From an uncultured Collinsella sp. (GTDB taxonomy: Bacteria > Actinomycetota > Coriobacteriia > Coriobacteriales > Coriobacteriaceae), in contig CAAESW010000075.1 of the NCBI GenBank assembly GCA_900758845.1, positions 1-28,947 of the forward strand: DNA of 28,947 bases, given 5' to 3'. The position numbers and the translations under genes are program-made. Below are positions 1-7,667 of the stretch, one piece after another. The notes under the pieces are model-generated. The model made no database searches. It was not told the origin of the DNA and saw only the letters and a program-made list of their open reading frames with translations. Position 1 is the stretch's first letter, and each line of letters opens with the position of its first letter.

Positions 1-195
1 CATGAGGTACTCGAGCTGCATGAGCTCGTCCCAGGTGCCGCCGACGCCCATCAGGAACACGGCGTCGTAGCCCTCGTCGGCGACCTTGTCGGCGAGCGCG
101 GTCATCTTCTTGCCGGTCTCGTAGAGCGCCTTGCCGTCCTCGAGATAGCCCTCCTGGTCGAAATGCATGATCTCGATCTTCTCGGTTTCCTTCAT
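1..195 (-). CDS. SIS-domain sugar isomerase/deglycase, N-terminal fragment
   Basis: This gene is cut by the window's left edge, and only its first 65 codons are visible. The start ATG has a good ribosome binding site (AGGAGA) 6 bases upstream. The visible protein carries GVGGTWDEL near residues 50-58, which resembles the first nucleotide-fold loop of SIS (sugar isomerase) proteins such as FrlB-like deglycases and GlmS isomerase domains. It lies 59 bp downstream of another SIS-domain gene on the same strand, so the two are probably co-transcribed and may form a heteromeric or two-step sugar-phosphate enzyme. The family call is fairly safe; the substrate (for example a fructosamine phosphate or amino-sugar phosphate) cannot be told from the fragment. 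Confidence 0.7.
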   Translation of the reverse strand, partial: MKETEKIEIMHFDQEGYLEDGKALYETGKKMTALADKVADEGYDAVFLMGVGGTWDELMQLEYLM

Positions 196-254
196 TTGTC
201 TCTCCTTTCTGGGGTTGTCTTCACATCCCCCATGCCAACGGGCATCAAACCCGC

Positions 255-1370
255 TTACATTCCGTAACACTCGGCCGCTTTGGCCTTAAGCGCATTGACT
301 GATTCTTCGTAGCCCTCTGCCTTGACCTCCATTTGCTTGGAGACGGCATCAAGATACGGGTGCACGTCCCATGACTTCAGACGCTCGGCGATCATTGCCG
401 CAATCGTCTGGAAGAACACCAAATTGGGAATTGCGCTGAGCAGCGGAGCCACCTGAGGCACCGCAACCTCGTGAGCCTTACCCCTGGGATGGGCCGTGAG
501 CAGCACCGTTTTTGTCGTAACGTTCGATAGCGCATCGGCGATATTCGCAAGACGCTCCGACCCCTGCGGATCGTCGACGATAAACACCAGATAGCCCGGA
601 ACGATCTGCATCTCGGGACCGTGAATGAACTCCTCGCCCTCGTGATGCATGGCAGGAATCTTGATGGTCTCGCTCAGCTTGAGCGCCGCCTCCTCGGCAA
701 CGCCGTAGTTGGGACCGTTGCCGACGACCATGGCGGGCATGTGCTCAGAAAGTTCGAGCATGTGGTCTTGGACATATTCCTCGGCGGTCTTGCACATCAC
801 GGCATTGGCCTGGATGGCCTCGCGCAGGTCGTCAAGACGCTGGGCAACGCCCTTGGCGTCAATCGTTCCGCGCGCCTGACCGCCGTAAATACCAAAGAGC
901 ACCAGGTACTCAACGAGCACCTCGACGCCCAGAGTCACAAAGTCCACCGACTCGACGCCCACACCGTAGTCAAGAACGATGTCAGTGTGCTCCTTGATGG
1001 GCGCCTCGACGTTTGCCGTGAGCGCAACTGCAGCCATATCGTGTGCGCGCATGTAATCGAGCGCCGCAATCGTATTGGTCGAATAGCCACTCTGCGAGAC
1101 GGCGATGTTGAGCGCATGCTGCGGATAGGTGTGTTCAAAATCGACGAAGGCCTCGGGCGTCACAACGGACACCTGCATTTGCAGGGCATCTTGCAGGTAA
1201 TCGCGGGCGCAATCGGCGGCATGGCGCGACGAACCCGAAGCAACGATGCGCAGCGCGTCAAAAGAACCGGACTGGAAAATATCAACGAGCTGCGCTACCA
1301 GCTCAGACGAACGCTCGAGGTTCTCCCCCATACGCACATGGGCAAGCTGAACGTAATCGAGCATCTTCAT
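255..1370 (-). CDS. SIS-domain sugar-phosphate isomerase/deglycase (GlmS/FrlB-like)
   Basis: This 371-residue cytosolic protein has two SIS repeats (roughly residues 45-165 and 195-345) and no glutamine amidotransferase domain. Motifs seen are ASGSSRHAA and SQSGYSTNT in the first repeat, and GNGPNYGVAEEAALKLSE plus HGPEMQ in the second, as in the isomerase half of GlmS and in FrlB/AgaS-like enzymes. Such proteins isomerise or deglycate phosphorylated amino sugars. I chose the ATG at 1370 rather than one 39 bases further upstream because GAGGTGA sits just before it. Next to it lie two UTRA-type GntR regulators upstream and a second SIS gene downstream, a usual arrangement for an inducible sugar-phosphate operon. 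The substrate is not determined. Confidence 0.8.
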   Translation of the reverse strand: MKMLDYVQLAHVRMGENLERSSELVAQLVDIFQSGSFDALRIVASGSSRHAADCARDYLQDALQMQVSVVTPEAFVDFEHTYPQHALNIAVSQSGYSTNTIAALDYMRAHDMAAVALTANVEAPIKEHTDIVLDYGVGVESVDFVTLGVEVLVEYLVLFGIYGGQARGTIDAKGVAQRLDDLREAIQANAVMCKTAEEYVQDHMLELSEHMPAMVVGNGPNYGVAEEAALKLSETIKIPAMHHEGEEFIHGPEMQIVPGYLVFIVDDPQGSERLANIADALSNVTTKTVLLTAHPRGKAHEVAVPQVAPLLSAIPNLVFFQTIAAMIAERLKSWDVHPYLDAVSKQMEVKAEGYEESVNALKAKAAECYGM

Positions 1371-1563
1371 CGTCTCACCTCGTAACAAATCATTAGTATT
1401 TGATACCAATCACAGTTACAGGTTACGGCTTTTTGATACCTCTTTGTCGATTAATTTATCCCCATCGGCGAACGGTCGATTTTGAGCCCTGTAAGGTTGT
1501 ATATACAGCTGACCCAACGATCAAAACTGGTTAGTTTCCCAGCCGTTATTCACAAAATACCAG
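1371..1563 (-). promoter_or_regulatory. Promoter/operator region of the SIS operon
   Basis: The region separates the second GntR gene (ending at 1564) from the SIS gene. It holds TTGTATATACAG at 1497-1508, one base off the TreR-type palindrome TTGTATATACAA. It also holds two direct copies of TTTGATACC at 1399-1407 and 1432-1440, 33 bp (about three helical turns) apart; the first lies in the perfect inverted repeat GTATTTGATAC. Both are plausible sites for the adjacent UTRA regulators. The exact promoter hexamers are not clear. Confidence 0.45.
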
Positions 1564-2277
1564 CTAGTACGTATAGGTGTAGCCGCCCGTATCGCCACGA
1601 TTGAAGGACTTTACATACTCGATAGCCTGACCGCTCGCGTCATAGCTCACGCATTCCAAAAGCAAAACAAGATCGCCCTGTTCCAGTCCAAGGAGGCCGG
1701 CATCTCGTGCGCCCAGCGCTTCGATATCGAGCTTTTCCTGTGCCATGGCTGGCTTTCGGCCCAGCATCTCATAGGTCTCGTACAAACTGAAGACCGACAC
1801 GTCAATATCTTCGATGGTTGGGAACAGCAGGCAGGGAATCAGCGCCGTCTCAATCGATACGGGGCTACCGTTTATGCAGTTCAGGCGTCGAACGGAATAG
1901 AGCAGGTCGTCCTCGGCGATGCCAAACAGGTCGGCGTAATATGGCCCCGCATAACGCTTGGAACGCGCGAGAATACGGACGGACGGCTCGCCGCCCGAAG
2001 CACGGACCGATTCACGGAAACCGACCGTGCGTTCAAAAAAAGCAGGTACTTTCTGCGCCACAAAGGCACCTTTTCCCCGAACACGGCGAATCTGCCCGCG
2101 CTGAACCAGCTCATCGACAGCGCTTCGGATGGTCAAGCGTGTCGTACCAAATTCCTCGGCGAGGTCTTTTTCGGACGGAATCATGGAACCCGTGGGATAT
2201 ATACCGCGCTCGATACGTTCCTCGATGCGGCGTCGAATGCGCATATAAACCGGGGTGGCATCTACTGTTTCAGCCAT
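1564..2277 (-). CDS. GntR/HutC-type (UTRA) transcriptional regulator, second of tandem pair
   Basis: This 237-residue regulator has an N-terminal winged helix-turn-helix (about residues 8-75; IPSEKDLAEEFGTTRLTIRS) and a C-terminal UTRA effector domain (about 90-235) of the kind that binds sugar phosphates. The start ATG at 2277 follows AGGTGA with 3-base spacing and overlaps the end of the preceding regulator gene by 16 bp, implying translational coupling. Directly downstream lies the operator region of the SIS operon, so it probably represses that operon until its sugar-phosphate ligand binds. The family is clear; the ligand is inferred only from neighbours. Confidence 0.85.
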   Translation of the reverse strand: MAETVDATPVYMRIRRRIEERIERGIYPTGSMIPSEKDLAEEFGTTRLTIRSAVDELVQRGQIRRVRGKGAFVAQKVPAFFERTVGFRESVRASGGEPSVRILARSKRYAGPYYADLFGIAEDDLLYSVRRLNCINGSPVSIETALIPCLLFPTIEDIDVSVFSLYETYEMLGRKPAMAQEKLDIEALGARDAGLLGLEQGDLVLLLECVSYDASGQAIEYVKSFNRGDTGGYTYTY

Positions 2278-3029
2278 TGTTCACCTGCCACGCTCCTCAT
2301 GCCGTTCTCTTCGCCGTTATCGGCAAAGCGGAACTTTGTGGGCAAAATCACCGATTTGCAATGCTCCACAAAACGCATGTCCTTATCAAATTCGATCGAG
2401 CTCTCATAGAACACCGGCGTTCCCTCTTCTTGCTGGAGCAGCTCGGCCTCTTCGACGTCCAAACGCGAGATGGAGATATGCTCACGTCCATGCTCAACAC
2501 GCACGCCACCTTCTTTGAGCAAGACATCGTAAAGGCTCTCACACTCAAAATCGTGTTCGGGAAGCGATGGGCACAGGGACAGGTTAACGTGAGCGGTCTC
2601 GATTGACGCCGGCTCGCCCTCAATAAGTCGAACGCGCTGCATGCGGAGCAAGGGAGCGCCTACAGCCACCCCAAGCTTGTCGGCAAGCGCCTCATCCGCC
2701 TCGATGGTCCCGGTGGAAACCAGACGAGAAGAGGGGTGCAGGCCGGCAGTCCGTACAGCATCGGAAAAGTTATACGTTTCCTGGAAGATGTTCAACGGCT
2801 TGGGAGGACACACATACGTACCCGATCCGCGACGGCTCTCGAGCGTTCCACACGAGATGAGCCGCGTGATACCGGCACGCAACGCCGTACGCGAAACGCC
2901 AATCTCTTCGCACAGCACGCGCTCGGCCGGCAGGCGATCGCCGCCGGCAAGCTGATGGTGCTGGATATACCAAAGAATTCCCTCAACAGCACGATCTTTG
3001 GGGGGAATTGCATAAGATTCGCCTGCCAT
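2262..3029 (-). CDS. GntR/HutC-type (UTRA) transcriptional regulator, first of tandem pair
   Basis: This 255-residue protein has a winged helix-turn-helix at about residues 10-78 (LPAERVLCEEIGVSRTALRA) followed by a UTRA ligand domain (about 95-240). The start is supported by GAGGAG 8 bases upstream of the ATG. It is a diverged paralogue of the regulator it overlaps, with different DNA-recognition residues, so the pair may bind different operators or form heterodimers. The C-terminal dozen residues run into the overlap with the next gene. Its upstream neighbour, 38 bp away on the same strand, is a small unknown gene that may share its transcript. Confidence 0.85.
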   Translation of the reverse strand: MAGESYAIPPKDRAVEGILWYIQHHQLAGGDRLPAERVLCEEIGVSRTALRAGITRLISCGTLESRRGSGTYVCPPKPLNIFQETYNFSDAVRTAGLHPSSRLVSTGTIEADEALADKLGVAVGAPLLRMQRVRLIEGEPASIETAHVNLSLCPSLPEHDFECESLYDVLLKEGGVRVEHGREHISISRLDVEEAELLQQEEGTPVFYESSIEFDKDMRFVEHCKSVILPTKFRFADNGEENGMRSVAGEQWLKQ

Positions 3030-3067
3030 TGCACAGACTCCTCATTCAGAAACGTATGCCGCCAAAA

Positions 3068-3556
3068 TTAGGCCAGCCCTCCCATGGCATCAAATTCGGC
3101 CTTGATCTTCTCGGCGACATTCCGATACGACTTATATAGACTTGAATCGCGTTTGACTTCGTCGGTCATAACGGGAATCTCTAATTTGGAAACCTCGTCT
3201 TTTCCCGTCTGAACCGCCACAACAACGCCCATACCAAGACACATATTACGCTTGGCAGCGTTTATTTTCGCCGCCTTGGCAGGATTTGCCAGGATACGCT
3301 GGGCAAATTCCTGTTTAGAGACCGCTTCTTCGGCCTCCGGATCGCCCGCCTCGGCCACTTCGCACTGCAACACGTCCGCATAGTCAAAAATCTTCGGCTC
3401 GCCGCCGCGCTGATGTACGGCCCACTTGCGATGCGTGGCATCCTGGTAGATAGCCGGCAAAAACGTAAACCGCGGCGGGTCCAAAATCGTATCCGTGATG
3501 GTAAACACATCGGGATCAAAGGCATCCTGCGGGTTTTTCTTCTTGAACAGCCCCAT
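3068..3556 (-). CDS. Conserved-looking small cytosolic protein of unknown function
   Basis: I do not firmly recognise this 162-residue protein. It begins MGLFKKKNPQDAF; that ATG is preceded by GGGAGG and is preferred over one 33 bases upstream that lacks a ribosome binding site. No signal peptide or membrane helix is visible. The middle (about residues 20-65) has alternating beta-like stretches ending in IFDYADVLQCEV, and the C-terminus ends with an amphipathic helix (SYRNVAEKIKAEFDAM). This layout recalls the PH-like C-terminal region of DUF4428-type proteins from Firmicutes, but that is only an impression. It sits between a LacI regulator and a GntR regulator on the same strand, with no clear functional link. 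Confidence 0.7.
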   Translation of the reverse strand: MGLFKKKNPQDAFDPDVFTITDTILDPPRFTFLPAIYQDATHRKWAVHQRGGEPKIFDYADVLQCEVAEAGDPEAEEAVSKQEFAQRILANPAKAAKINAAKRNMCLGMGVVVAVQTGKDEVSKLEIPVMTDEVKRDSSLYKSYRNVAEKIKAEFDAMGGLA

Positions 3557-3744
3557 ATCAGCCTCCCGTACTAGTATTAAACAACTCAAGCTGAATATAG
3601 CACCAATTTCAAGCCGCCGCCTTACCCTATCGGTGCGCGGCGTCTATGGCTCGCCCAGCGGAAGAGTTCACGGACGAGGGCCGGGGTGCCTGCCGGCAAA
3701 TAGCGGACACTCCGCATGCAATCTATGCAAACAAGCAAGTACGC

Positions 3745-4773
3745 TTAGCTACATTCGGTAAGCTCGAGCACGCTGTCCTTAACGATAAGCGCCGGCTCCA
3801 GAACGACCTCTTCGGCGCGTCTACCGCCCCTACCGGCAAGACGCTTGGACATGCAGCCAAAAGCATGCTCCGCAAGGACACCAGGATCCTGCTCGATCGC
3901 GGTCAGCGCCGGCTCAAAGAGAACGTCGGCCGCCGAGTTGTCATAGCTTACGACCGAGATATCGCCTGGGATGCTCTTCCCCATCTCGTGCAAGCGCTTG
4001 AGCAGACCGAGGGCAATGTTATCCGAGCTTGCGAACACGGCGGTGGCGTCAGTTGCGAGCACCGCCTCCGAGGCCTCGTAGGCACTCGGAATGTAGTACT
4101 CGCTCTCAAACTCCAGGCGCGCGTCGATGGGCAGCCCCACTTCGCGCAGCGCGCGCTCGTAACCGGCAAGTCGCTTGCGGCCCGTATTGGAGCGACGCGC
4201 GTTAACCAGACAGGCGATGCGGCGATGACCCTGCTCAATCAGATGCCGCGTGGCCATGTAGCCACCCATCTCGTGGTCGAACATCACCTTGTCGCACTCG
4301 AGCCCCTCAATGGCACGGTCGACCATTACCGCCGGGATGGGTAGATGGCTGACCTCTTCGCGCAGGGCGCGGTCGTCAGAGAACTCGTCGCCTACCACCA
4401 AAAAGACGCCATCGACGCCGCGCGTCACCAGCTGGCGCAGGAGCTCCAGATCGTCCTCGGCACTTCCACCCGAGCTGGTAATAAAGAGCGCATATCCGTC
4501 CTCGCGGCAGCGCTTTTCCAAGCTGCCGGCGAGCGAAGCAAAAAAGCGGCTCTCGATGTTAGGGACGATAAGGCCCAGTGTGCGCGACTCGCGCATGACC
4601 AGGCTACGCGCGATCTGGTTAGGAACATAATGGTTGCGCGCCGCGACCTCTTTGATGAGCTTGCGGTTTTCTTCCGAGATTCGACAGGGCCGGTTGTTAA
4701 GGACAAGCGAGACCGACGAGGGGGAAAGCCCCACCTCCTGGGCAATCTGCTTGAGAGTAACTTTGTTGCCCAT
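3745..4773 (-). CDS. LacI-family transcriptional repressor
   Basis: This 342-residue regulator starts at an ATG preceded by GGAAGGAG. The N-terminal LacI helix-turn-helix (VTLKQIAQEVGLSPSSVSLV, residues 5-24) is followed by the hinge helix and a periplasmic-binding-protein-like effector domain (about 62-335; TLGLIVPNIESRFFASL, VDGVFLVVGD, HRRIACLVNAR). The family is certain. Such proteins usually bind sugars and a palindromic operator near their own promoter. No sugar gene lies immediately beside it; its upstream neighbour is divergent murB, so its targets may be elsewhere. A longer frame extending 123 bases upstream is open but lacks a good start signal. Confidence 0.9.
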   Translation of the reverse strand: MGNKVTLKQIAQEVGLSPSSVSLVLNNRPCRISEENRKLIKEVAARNHYVPNQIARSLVMRESRTLGLIVPNIESRFFASLAGSLEKRCREDGYALFITSSGGSAEDDLELLRQLVTRGVDGVFLVVGDEFSDDRALREEVSHLPIPAVMVDRAIEGLECDKVMFDHEMGGYMATRHLIEQGHRRIACLVNARRSNTGRKRLAGYERALREVGLPIDARLEFESEYYIPSAYEASEAVLATDATAVFASSDNIALGLLKRLHEMGKSIPGDISVVSYDNSAADVLFEPALTAIEQDPGVLAEHAFGCMSKRLAGRGGRRAEEVVLEPALIVKDSVLELTECS

Positions 4774-4808
4774 CTCGCTCCTTCCGAGTATTCGCGCAAT
4801 CTCTTGAA

Positions 4809-4814
4809 AGTATA
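4809..4814 (-). promoter_or_regulatory. Candidate -10 box of the LacI-family gene
   Basis: The minus strand reads TATACT 36 bases upstream of the start codon. No convincing -35 hexamer is seen at 17 bp. Confidence 0.35.
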
Positions 4815-4887
4815 GCGACCGTCCCTCTACCTTGATGATAAACACTTTACCAATCCGGTAGACGGCTGTTTTATCGCCGCGATTGGC

Positions 4888-4943
4888 GCAAAGCAACCTA
4901 ACCCCTTTGCGCCATGTGATGCATTGGGGTCAGGTTACTTTGC
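4888..4943. repeat. 18-bp near-perfect inverted repeat upstream of murB
   Basis: The left arm GCAAAGCAACCTAACCCC (4888-4905) pairs with GGGGTCAGGTTACTTTGC (4926-4943) with two mismatches, around a 20-base loop. It lies in the divergent gap between the LacI gene and murB, about 70 bp before the murB start. It could be an operator, a hairpin in the murB leader or a short dispersed repeat; there is no U-tract, so it is not an intrinsic terminator. Confidence 0.55.
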
Positions 4944-5013
4944 ACCAAATCCATCCGGGTGGGGTATATTGCATTCGATTAATGAAAACGACCACCATAA
5001 GGCGGATATTCGT

Positions 5014-5976
5014 ATGCACGAAAATGACTTTTTTAACGAGGACCTGCTCTGCGCGCTCGCCGGTGTTGCCGGCGAGGACAACGTGCTCATGAGCGAGCCC
5101 ATGCGCGAGCACACCACGTTTAAGATCGGCGGCCCGGCCGACGTCTTTGTCACGCCCGATACCGAGCAGGGACTCGTCGCCACGCTTGACACCTGCTACC
5201 GCTGCGATCTGCCGCTCACCATTGTGGGCAACGGTTCCGACCTGCTCGTCGGTGACAAGGGTATCCGCGGTGTCGTCGTGGCACTGGGCGAAGGCCTCTC
5301 TAACATCACCGTCGACGGCACGCATGTTACGGCAGCAGCCGGCGCCTTGCTTTCCGATGTCGCCGCGGCTGCCGCCGAAGCCTGCCTCACCGGCATGGAG
5401 CCCCTCTCGGGCATCCCCGGCTCGGTCGGCGGCGCCTGCTATATGAACGCCGGTGCCTACGGCGCCTGCATGGCCGATGTTTTGGAGTCCGTGCGCGTCT
5501 ATAAGCCCGCCCGCGCGCTCGACGACGGCACCCGCGGCAGCGGCAATATCATTGAGTTCGATGTCGACGAGCTTAACCTGGGCTATCGCAAGAGCCGCAT
5601 CGCCGACGACGGCTTTATCGTGCTCTCTGCCACCTTTCACCTCGCCCCGGGCAACGCCGCGATGATCAAGGCCGACATGGACGACTACCGCCAGCGCCGC
5701 GAGGACAAGCAGCCGCTCGACATGCCGAGCGCCGGCTCCACTTTCAAACGCCCCGAGGGCTACTTTGCCGGCAAGCTCATCATGGATGCCGGTCTGCGCG
5801 GCCATGCTGTCGGCGGCGCGCAGGTGAGCGAAAAACACTGCGGCTTCATCGTCAACGCCAACCACGCCACCGCCGCCGACGTCGACGAACTCATCCGCGA
5901 CATCCAAGCCAAAGTCAAAGAGCAGTTCGGCGTAGACCTACAACCCGAAGTCCACCGAGTAGGCGAATTCCTCTAA
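5014..5976 (+). CDS. murB: UDP-N-acetylenolpyruvoylglucosamine reductase
   Basis: MurB reduces UDP-GlcNAc-enolpyruvate to UDP-MurNAc with NADPH and FAD, the second committed step of peptidoglycan synthesis in the cytosol. The 320-residue protein has the FAD-binding VGNGSD at 71-76, GIPGSVGGACYMNAGAYG at 133-150, the substrate-contacting YRKSR at 191-195, the catalytic-serine motif SAGSTF (Ser about 242), and PEVHRVGEF at the C-terminus with the expected catalytic glutamate (about 312). It looks like the shorter type II form. I chose the ATG at 5014, preceded by AAGGCGG with 8-base spacing; an upstream in-frame ATG at 4924 would add 30 unrelated residues and run through the inverted repeat. 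It is transcribed alone and ends at a strong terminator. Confidence 0.95.
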   Translation: MHENDFFNEDLLCALAGVAGEDNVLMSEPMREHTTFKIGGPADVFVTPDTEQGLVATLDTCYRCDLPLTIVGNGSDLLVGDKGIRGVVVALGEGLSNITVDGTHVTAAAGALLSDVAAAAAEACLTGMEPLSGIPGSVGGACYMNAGAYGACMADVLESVRVYKPARALDDGTRGSGNIIEFDVDELNLGYRKSRIADDGFIVLSATFHLAPGNAAMIKADMDDYRQRREDKQPLDMPSAGSTFKRPEGYFAGKLIMDAGLRGHAVGGAQVSEKHCGFIVNANHATAADVDELIRDIQAKVKEQFGVDLQPEVHRVGEFL

Positions 5977-5980
5977 AAAG

Positions 5981-6000
5981 AAGGCCCCGAAAGGGGCCTT
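5981..6000. terminator. Bidirectional terminator after murB
   Basis: The sequence is a perfect 8-bp stem, AAGGCCCC / GGGGCCTT, with a GAAA tetraloop. T-rich sequence follows on the plus strand and a T run follows on the minus strand, so it can serve murB and the convergent hydrolase gene. Confidence 0.85.
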
Positions 6001-6053
6001 CACTTTCTTTAATTCAGACAACCAGTCCGGTGTGTCGCGCTCAGGACCCGAGA

Positions 6054-6184
6054 GGGCCGGGACAGTCCGAGAGGTATAAGGTTGATCGCGAGTTCCGCAC
6101 GAGCCGGAGAGCACTTAATGTGCTCTCCGTGCGAGCAGGACTGTCCGAGCAGGCAACCTTATACCTCTCGGACTGTCCCGGCCC
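6054..6184 (+). repeat. Long foldback element, copy 1 (69-nt core with 31-bp arms)
   Basis: Perfect inverted arms at 6054-6084 and 6154-6184 (31 of 31 bp) enclose a 69-nt core (6085-6153). The core starts ATCGCGAGTTCCGCACG, contains the hairpin GGAGAGCAC (6106-6114) / GTGCTCTCC (6120-6128) with loop TTAAT, then GCAGGACTGT and GAGCAGG. A lower stem CGCAC / GTGCG (6096-6100 / 6129-6133) extends the hairpin. The core is shared with the copies at 24049 and 28843; the arms are not. The right arm ends 9 bases before the stop codon of the convergent hydrolase gene. No open reading frame or U-tract goes with it. It is either a structured RNA gene or a DNA hairpin element. Confidence 0.85.
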
Positions 6185-6193
6185 AACTTATCG

Positions 6194-7399
6194 TTACGAC
6201 AGCGCAATACCGCCGAGCCAGCCCCAACGCACGCCAGAGCCAGTGCCGTAGAACCCAATGAACGAGTCAAGCGACCTCGACGTGATGGCGCCCTCGTTGC
6301 TCATAACGATGCCGCCGCCAACATAGATGCCCACGTGTCCGTACAGCAGACCCGGCGTACCGGTGCCGCTGTGCGACGAGTCGGCCACGATCATGCCCAC
6401 CTGCAGCGCCGAACGATTGGAGCTGTAGCACCAGGCGTTAAACATGTCGCACGCATTGCCGCCAAAGTAGCCCACGCCGGCGTTACGGAACACGTTGGTA
6501 ACCCACGCCGCGCACCAATTCTGACCCGGCGAAGGCGTGGAGTAGCACGCGTTGACGACGGCCTGTTGCTTGCCCGAGCCGGCATTCTGCTGCGGAGTTC
6601 CGGGCGCATACGATCCGCCACCCGAGCTTGAACCCCCCGAGTAGGAATTGTTCTTGTTTGCGGCAGCCGCGGCAGCGGCAGCCTTCTTGGCAGCCTCCTC
6701 GGCCTGAGCGGCAGCAAGAATCTCGGAATCGCGCTGGGCCATGAGCTCCTTGACATCGTCGGAGAGGCCGTTCAGAACCGTCTGGACCTCCTGCTGCTTG
6801 GCCTGCATGTCCTGCATCTGAGCAGTCTGCTGGTCCTTGAGCTTCTCCAGGTCGGCCTTCTGCGACTCGAGCTCGGACTTCTGCGTATCGAGCTCTTTCT
6901 GGATGGTCTGGATGTCCTCGATGGCGTCACGGTCGCTCTTGTTGATCTTCTCGACGTAATGCGCGTTGGCGACGAGCTCCTCAAACGAACCAGAAGCGAG
7001 CAGCAACGACAAGATGTTGGTGCCGCCCGACTTATAGCTGGCGGCAACGCGATCGGAAAGATCGCTGCGCTTCTCTTTGAGCTCGGCCTTCTTGGTGTCG
7101 ATCTGAGCCTGCGTCTCGTCAATCTGGCCCTGTACGCCCTCGATATCGCTGAGGGTCTGGGCATTCTTGTTGGCGAGCGTCGCGTACTCATTAGCGATGC
7201 TGTCGAGCTGGGCCTGGACCTCGTCGAGCTGGGCCTGGGCGGCATTCAGTTTGTCGGTGGTTTCTTGGCTGGCCTCAGCCGCATGGGCGCGGGCGGGCAG
7301 GCCAAAAAGAACAGCCGCGGAAGCAGCACCGAAAAGAGCCTTAAGGGCAGTGCGGCGCGAAAGCTCCTGCGTAAAGATGGAATCGTTGTTTGGTGACAT
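6194..7399 (-). CDS. Secreted coiled-coil CHAP/NlpC-like peptidoglycan hydrolase
   Basis: This 401-residue exported protein probably cleaves peptidoglycan cross-bridges or stem peptides, in the manner of PcsB/CwlO-type hydrolases. Residues 1-40 form a signal peptide with a twin-arginine-like SRRTALK motif and an AHA cleavage site. Residues 45-245 are a long Gln/Glu/Lys-rich coiled coil; 245-290 are an Ala stretch and a Gly/Ser linker. The C-terminal domain has the likely catalytic Cys296 (NWCAAWV) and His355 (YGHVGIYVG), typical of CHAP/papain-like amidases. The start ATG follows GGAG with 5-base spacing. In PcsB-type proteins the coiled coil is docked and activated by FtsEX; no ftsEX is in this window. 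Its stop lies 9 bases from the foldback element. Confidence 0.85.
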   Translation of the reverse strand: MSPNNDSIFTQELSRRTALKALFGAASAAVLFGLPARAHAAEASQETTDKLNAAQAQLDEVQAQLDSIANEYATLANKNAQTLSDIEGVQGQIDETQAQIDTKKAELKEKRSDLSDRVAASYKSGGTNILSLLLASGSFEELVANAHYVEKINKSDRDAIEDIQTIQKELDTQKSELESQKADLEKLKDQQTAQMQDMQAKQQEVQTVLNGLSDDVKELMAQRDSEILAAAQAEEAAKKAAAAAAAANKNNSYSGGSSSGGGSYAPGTPQQNAGSGKQQAVVNACYSTPSPGQNWCAAWVTNVFRNAGVGYFGGNACDMFNAWCYSSNRSALQVGMIVADSSHSGTGTPGLLYGHVGIYVGGGIVMSNEGAITSRSLDSFIGFYGTGSGVRWGWLGGIALS

Positions 7400-7624
7400 A
7401 TGTACTCCGTTACATGCTTATTTATATGTCGCTCAACTCAAACATATTAACGCACATCGCGCTTGTCCCAACTATTTCCACGAACGGCTGGAAAAGCATG
7501 GTCAGCGGCTCGCAAATACGTCCCACACCAAAGGTAAGGATTATGCAAATAACACCCTATGAGTACGTTAACATCAATCCTCTGGTTTTCCTGCCCCGCG
7601 TGTTTTGGGCGCCCCCAGCTGCGC

Positions 7625-7630
7625 TATACT
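7625..7630 (+). promoter_or_regulatory. Candidate -10 box for galE
   Basis: TATACT lies 38 bases before the galE start. No good -35 is visible at standard spacing. The rest of the 268-bp divergent gap (7400-7667) shows no other clear signal. Confidence 0.4.
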
Positions 7631-7667
7631 CCCCTCAAGAAGTGTTCCTGATTCGATAGGAGACTAC

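Noticed and set aside
621..1385. 254-codon plus-strand frame opposite the SIS gene
   Set aside because: Antisense shadow; no domain and no ribosome binding site.
4930..5907. 325-codon minus-strand frame opposite murB
   Set aside because: Antisense shadow with repetitive Gly/Ala/Val/Asp composition.
6054..6184. Foldback element as an ordinary intrinsic terminator
   Set aside because: There is no U-tract, the arms are far longer than needed, a conserved 69-nt core sits inside, and a normal bidirectional terminator already exists at 5981-6000.
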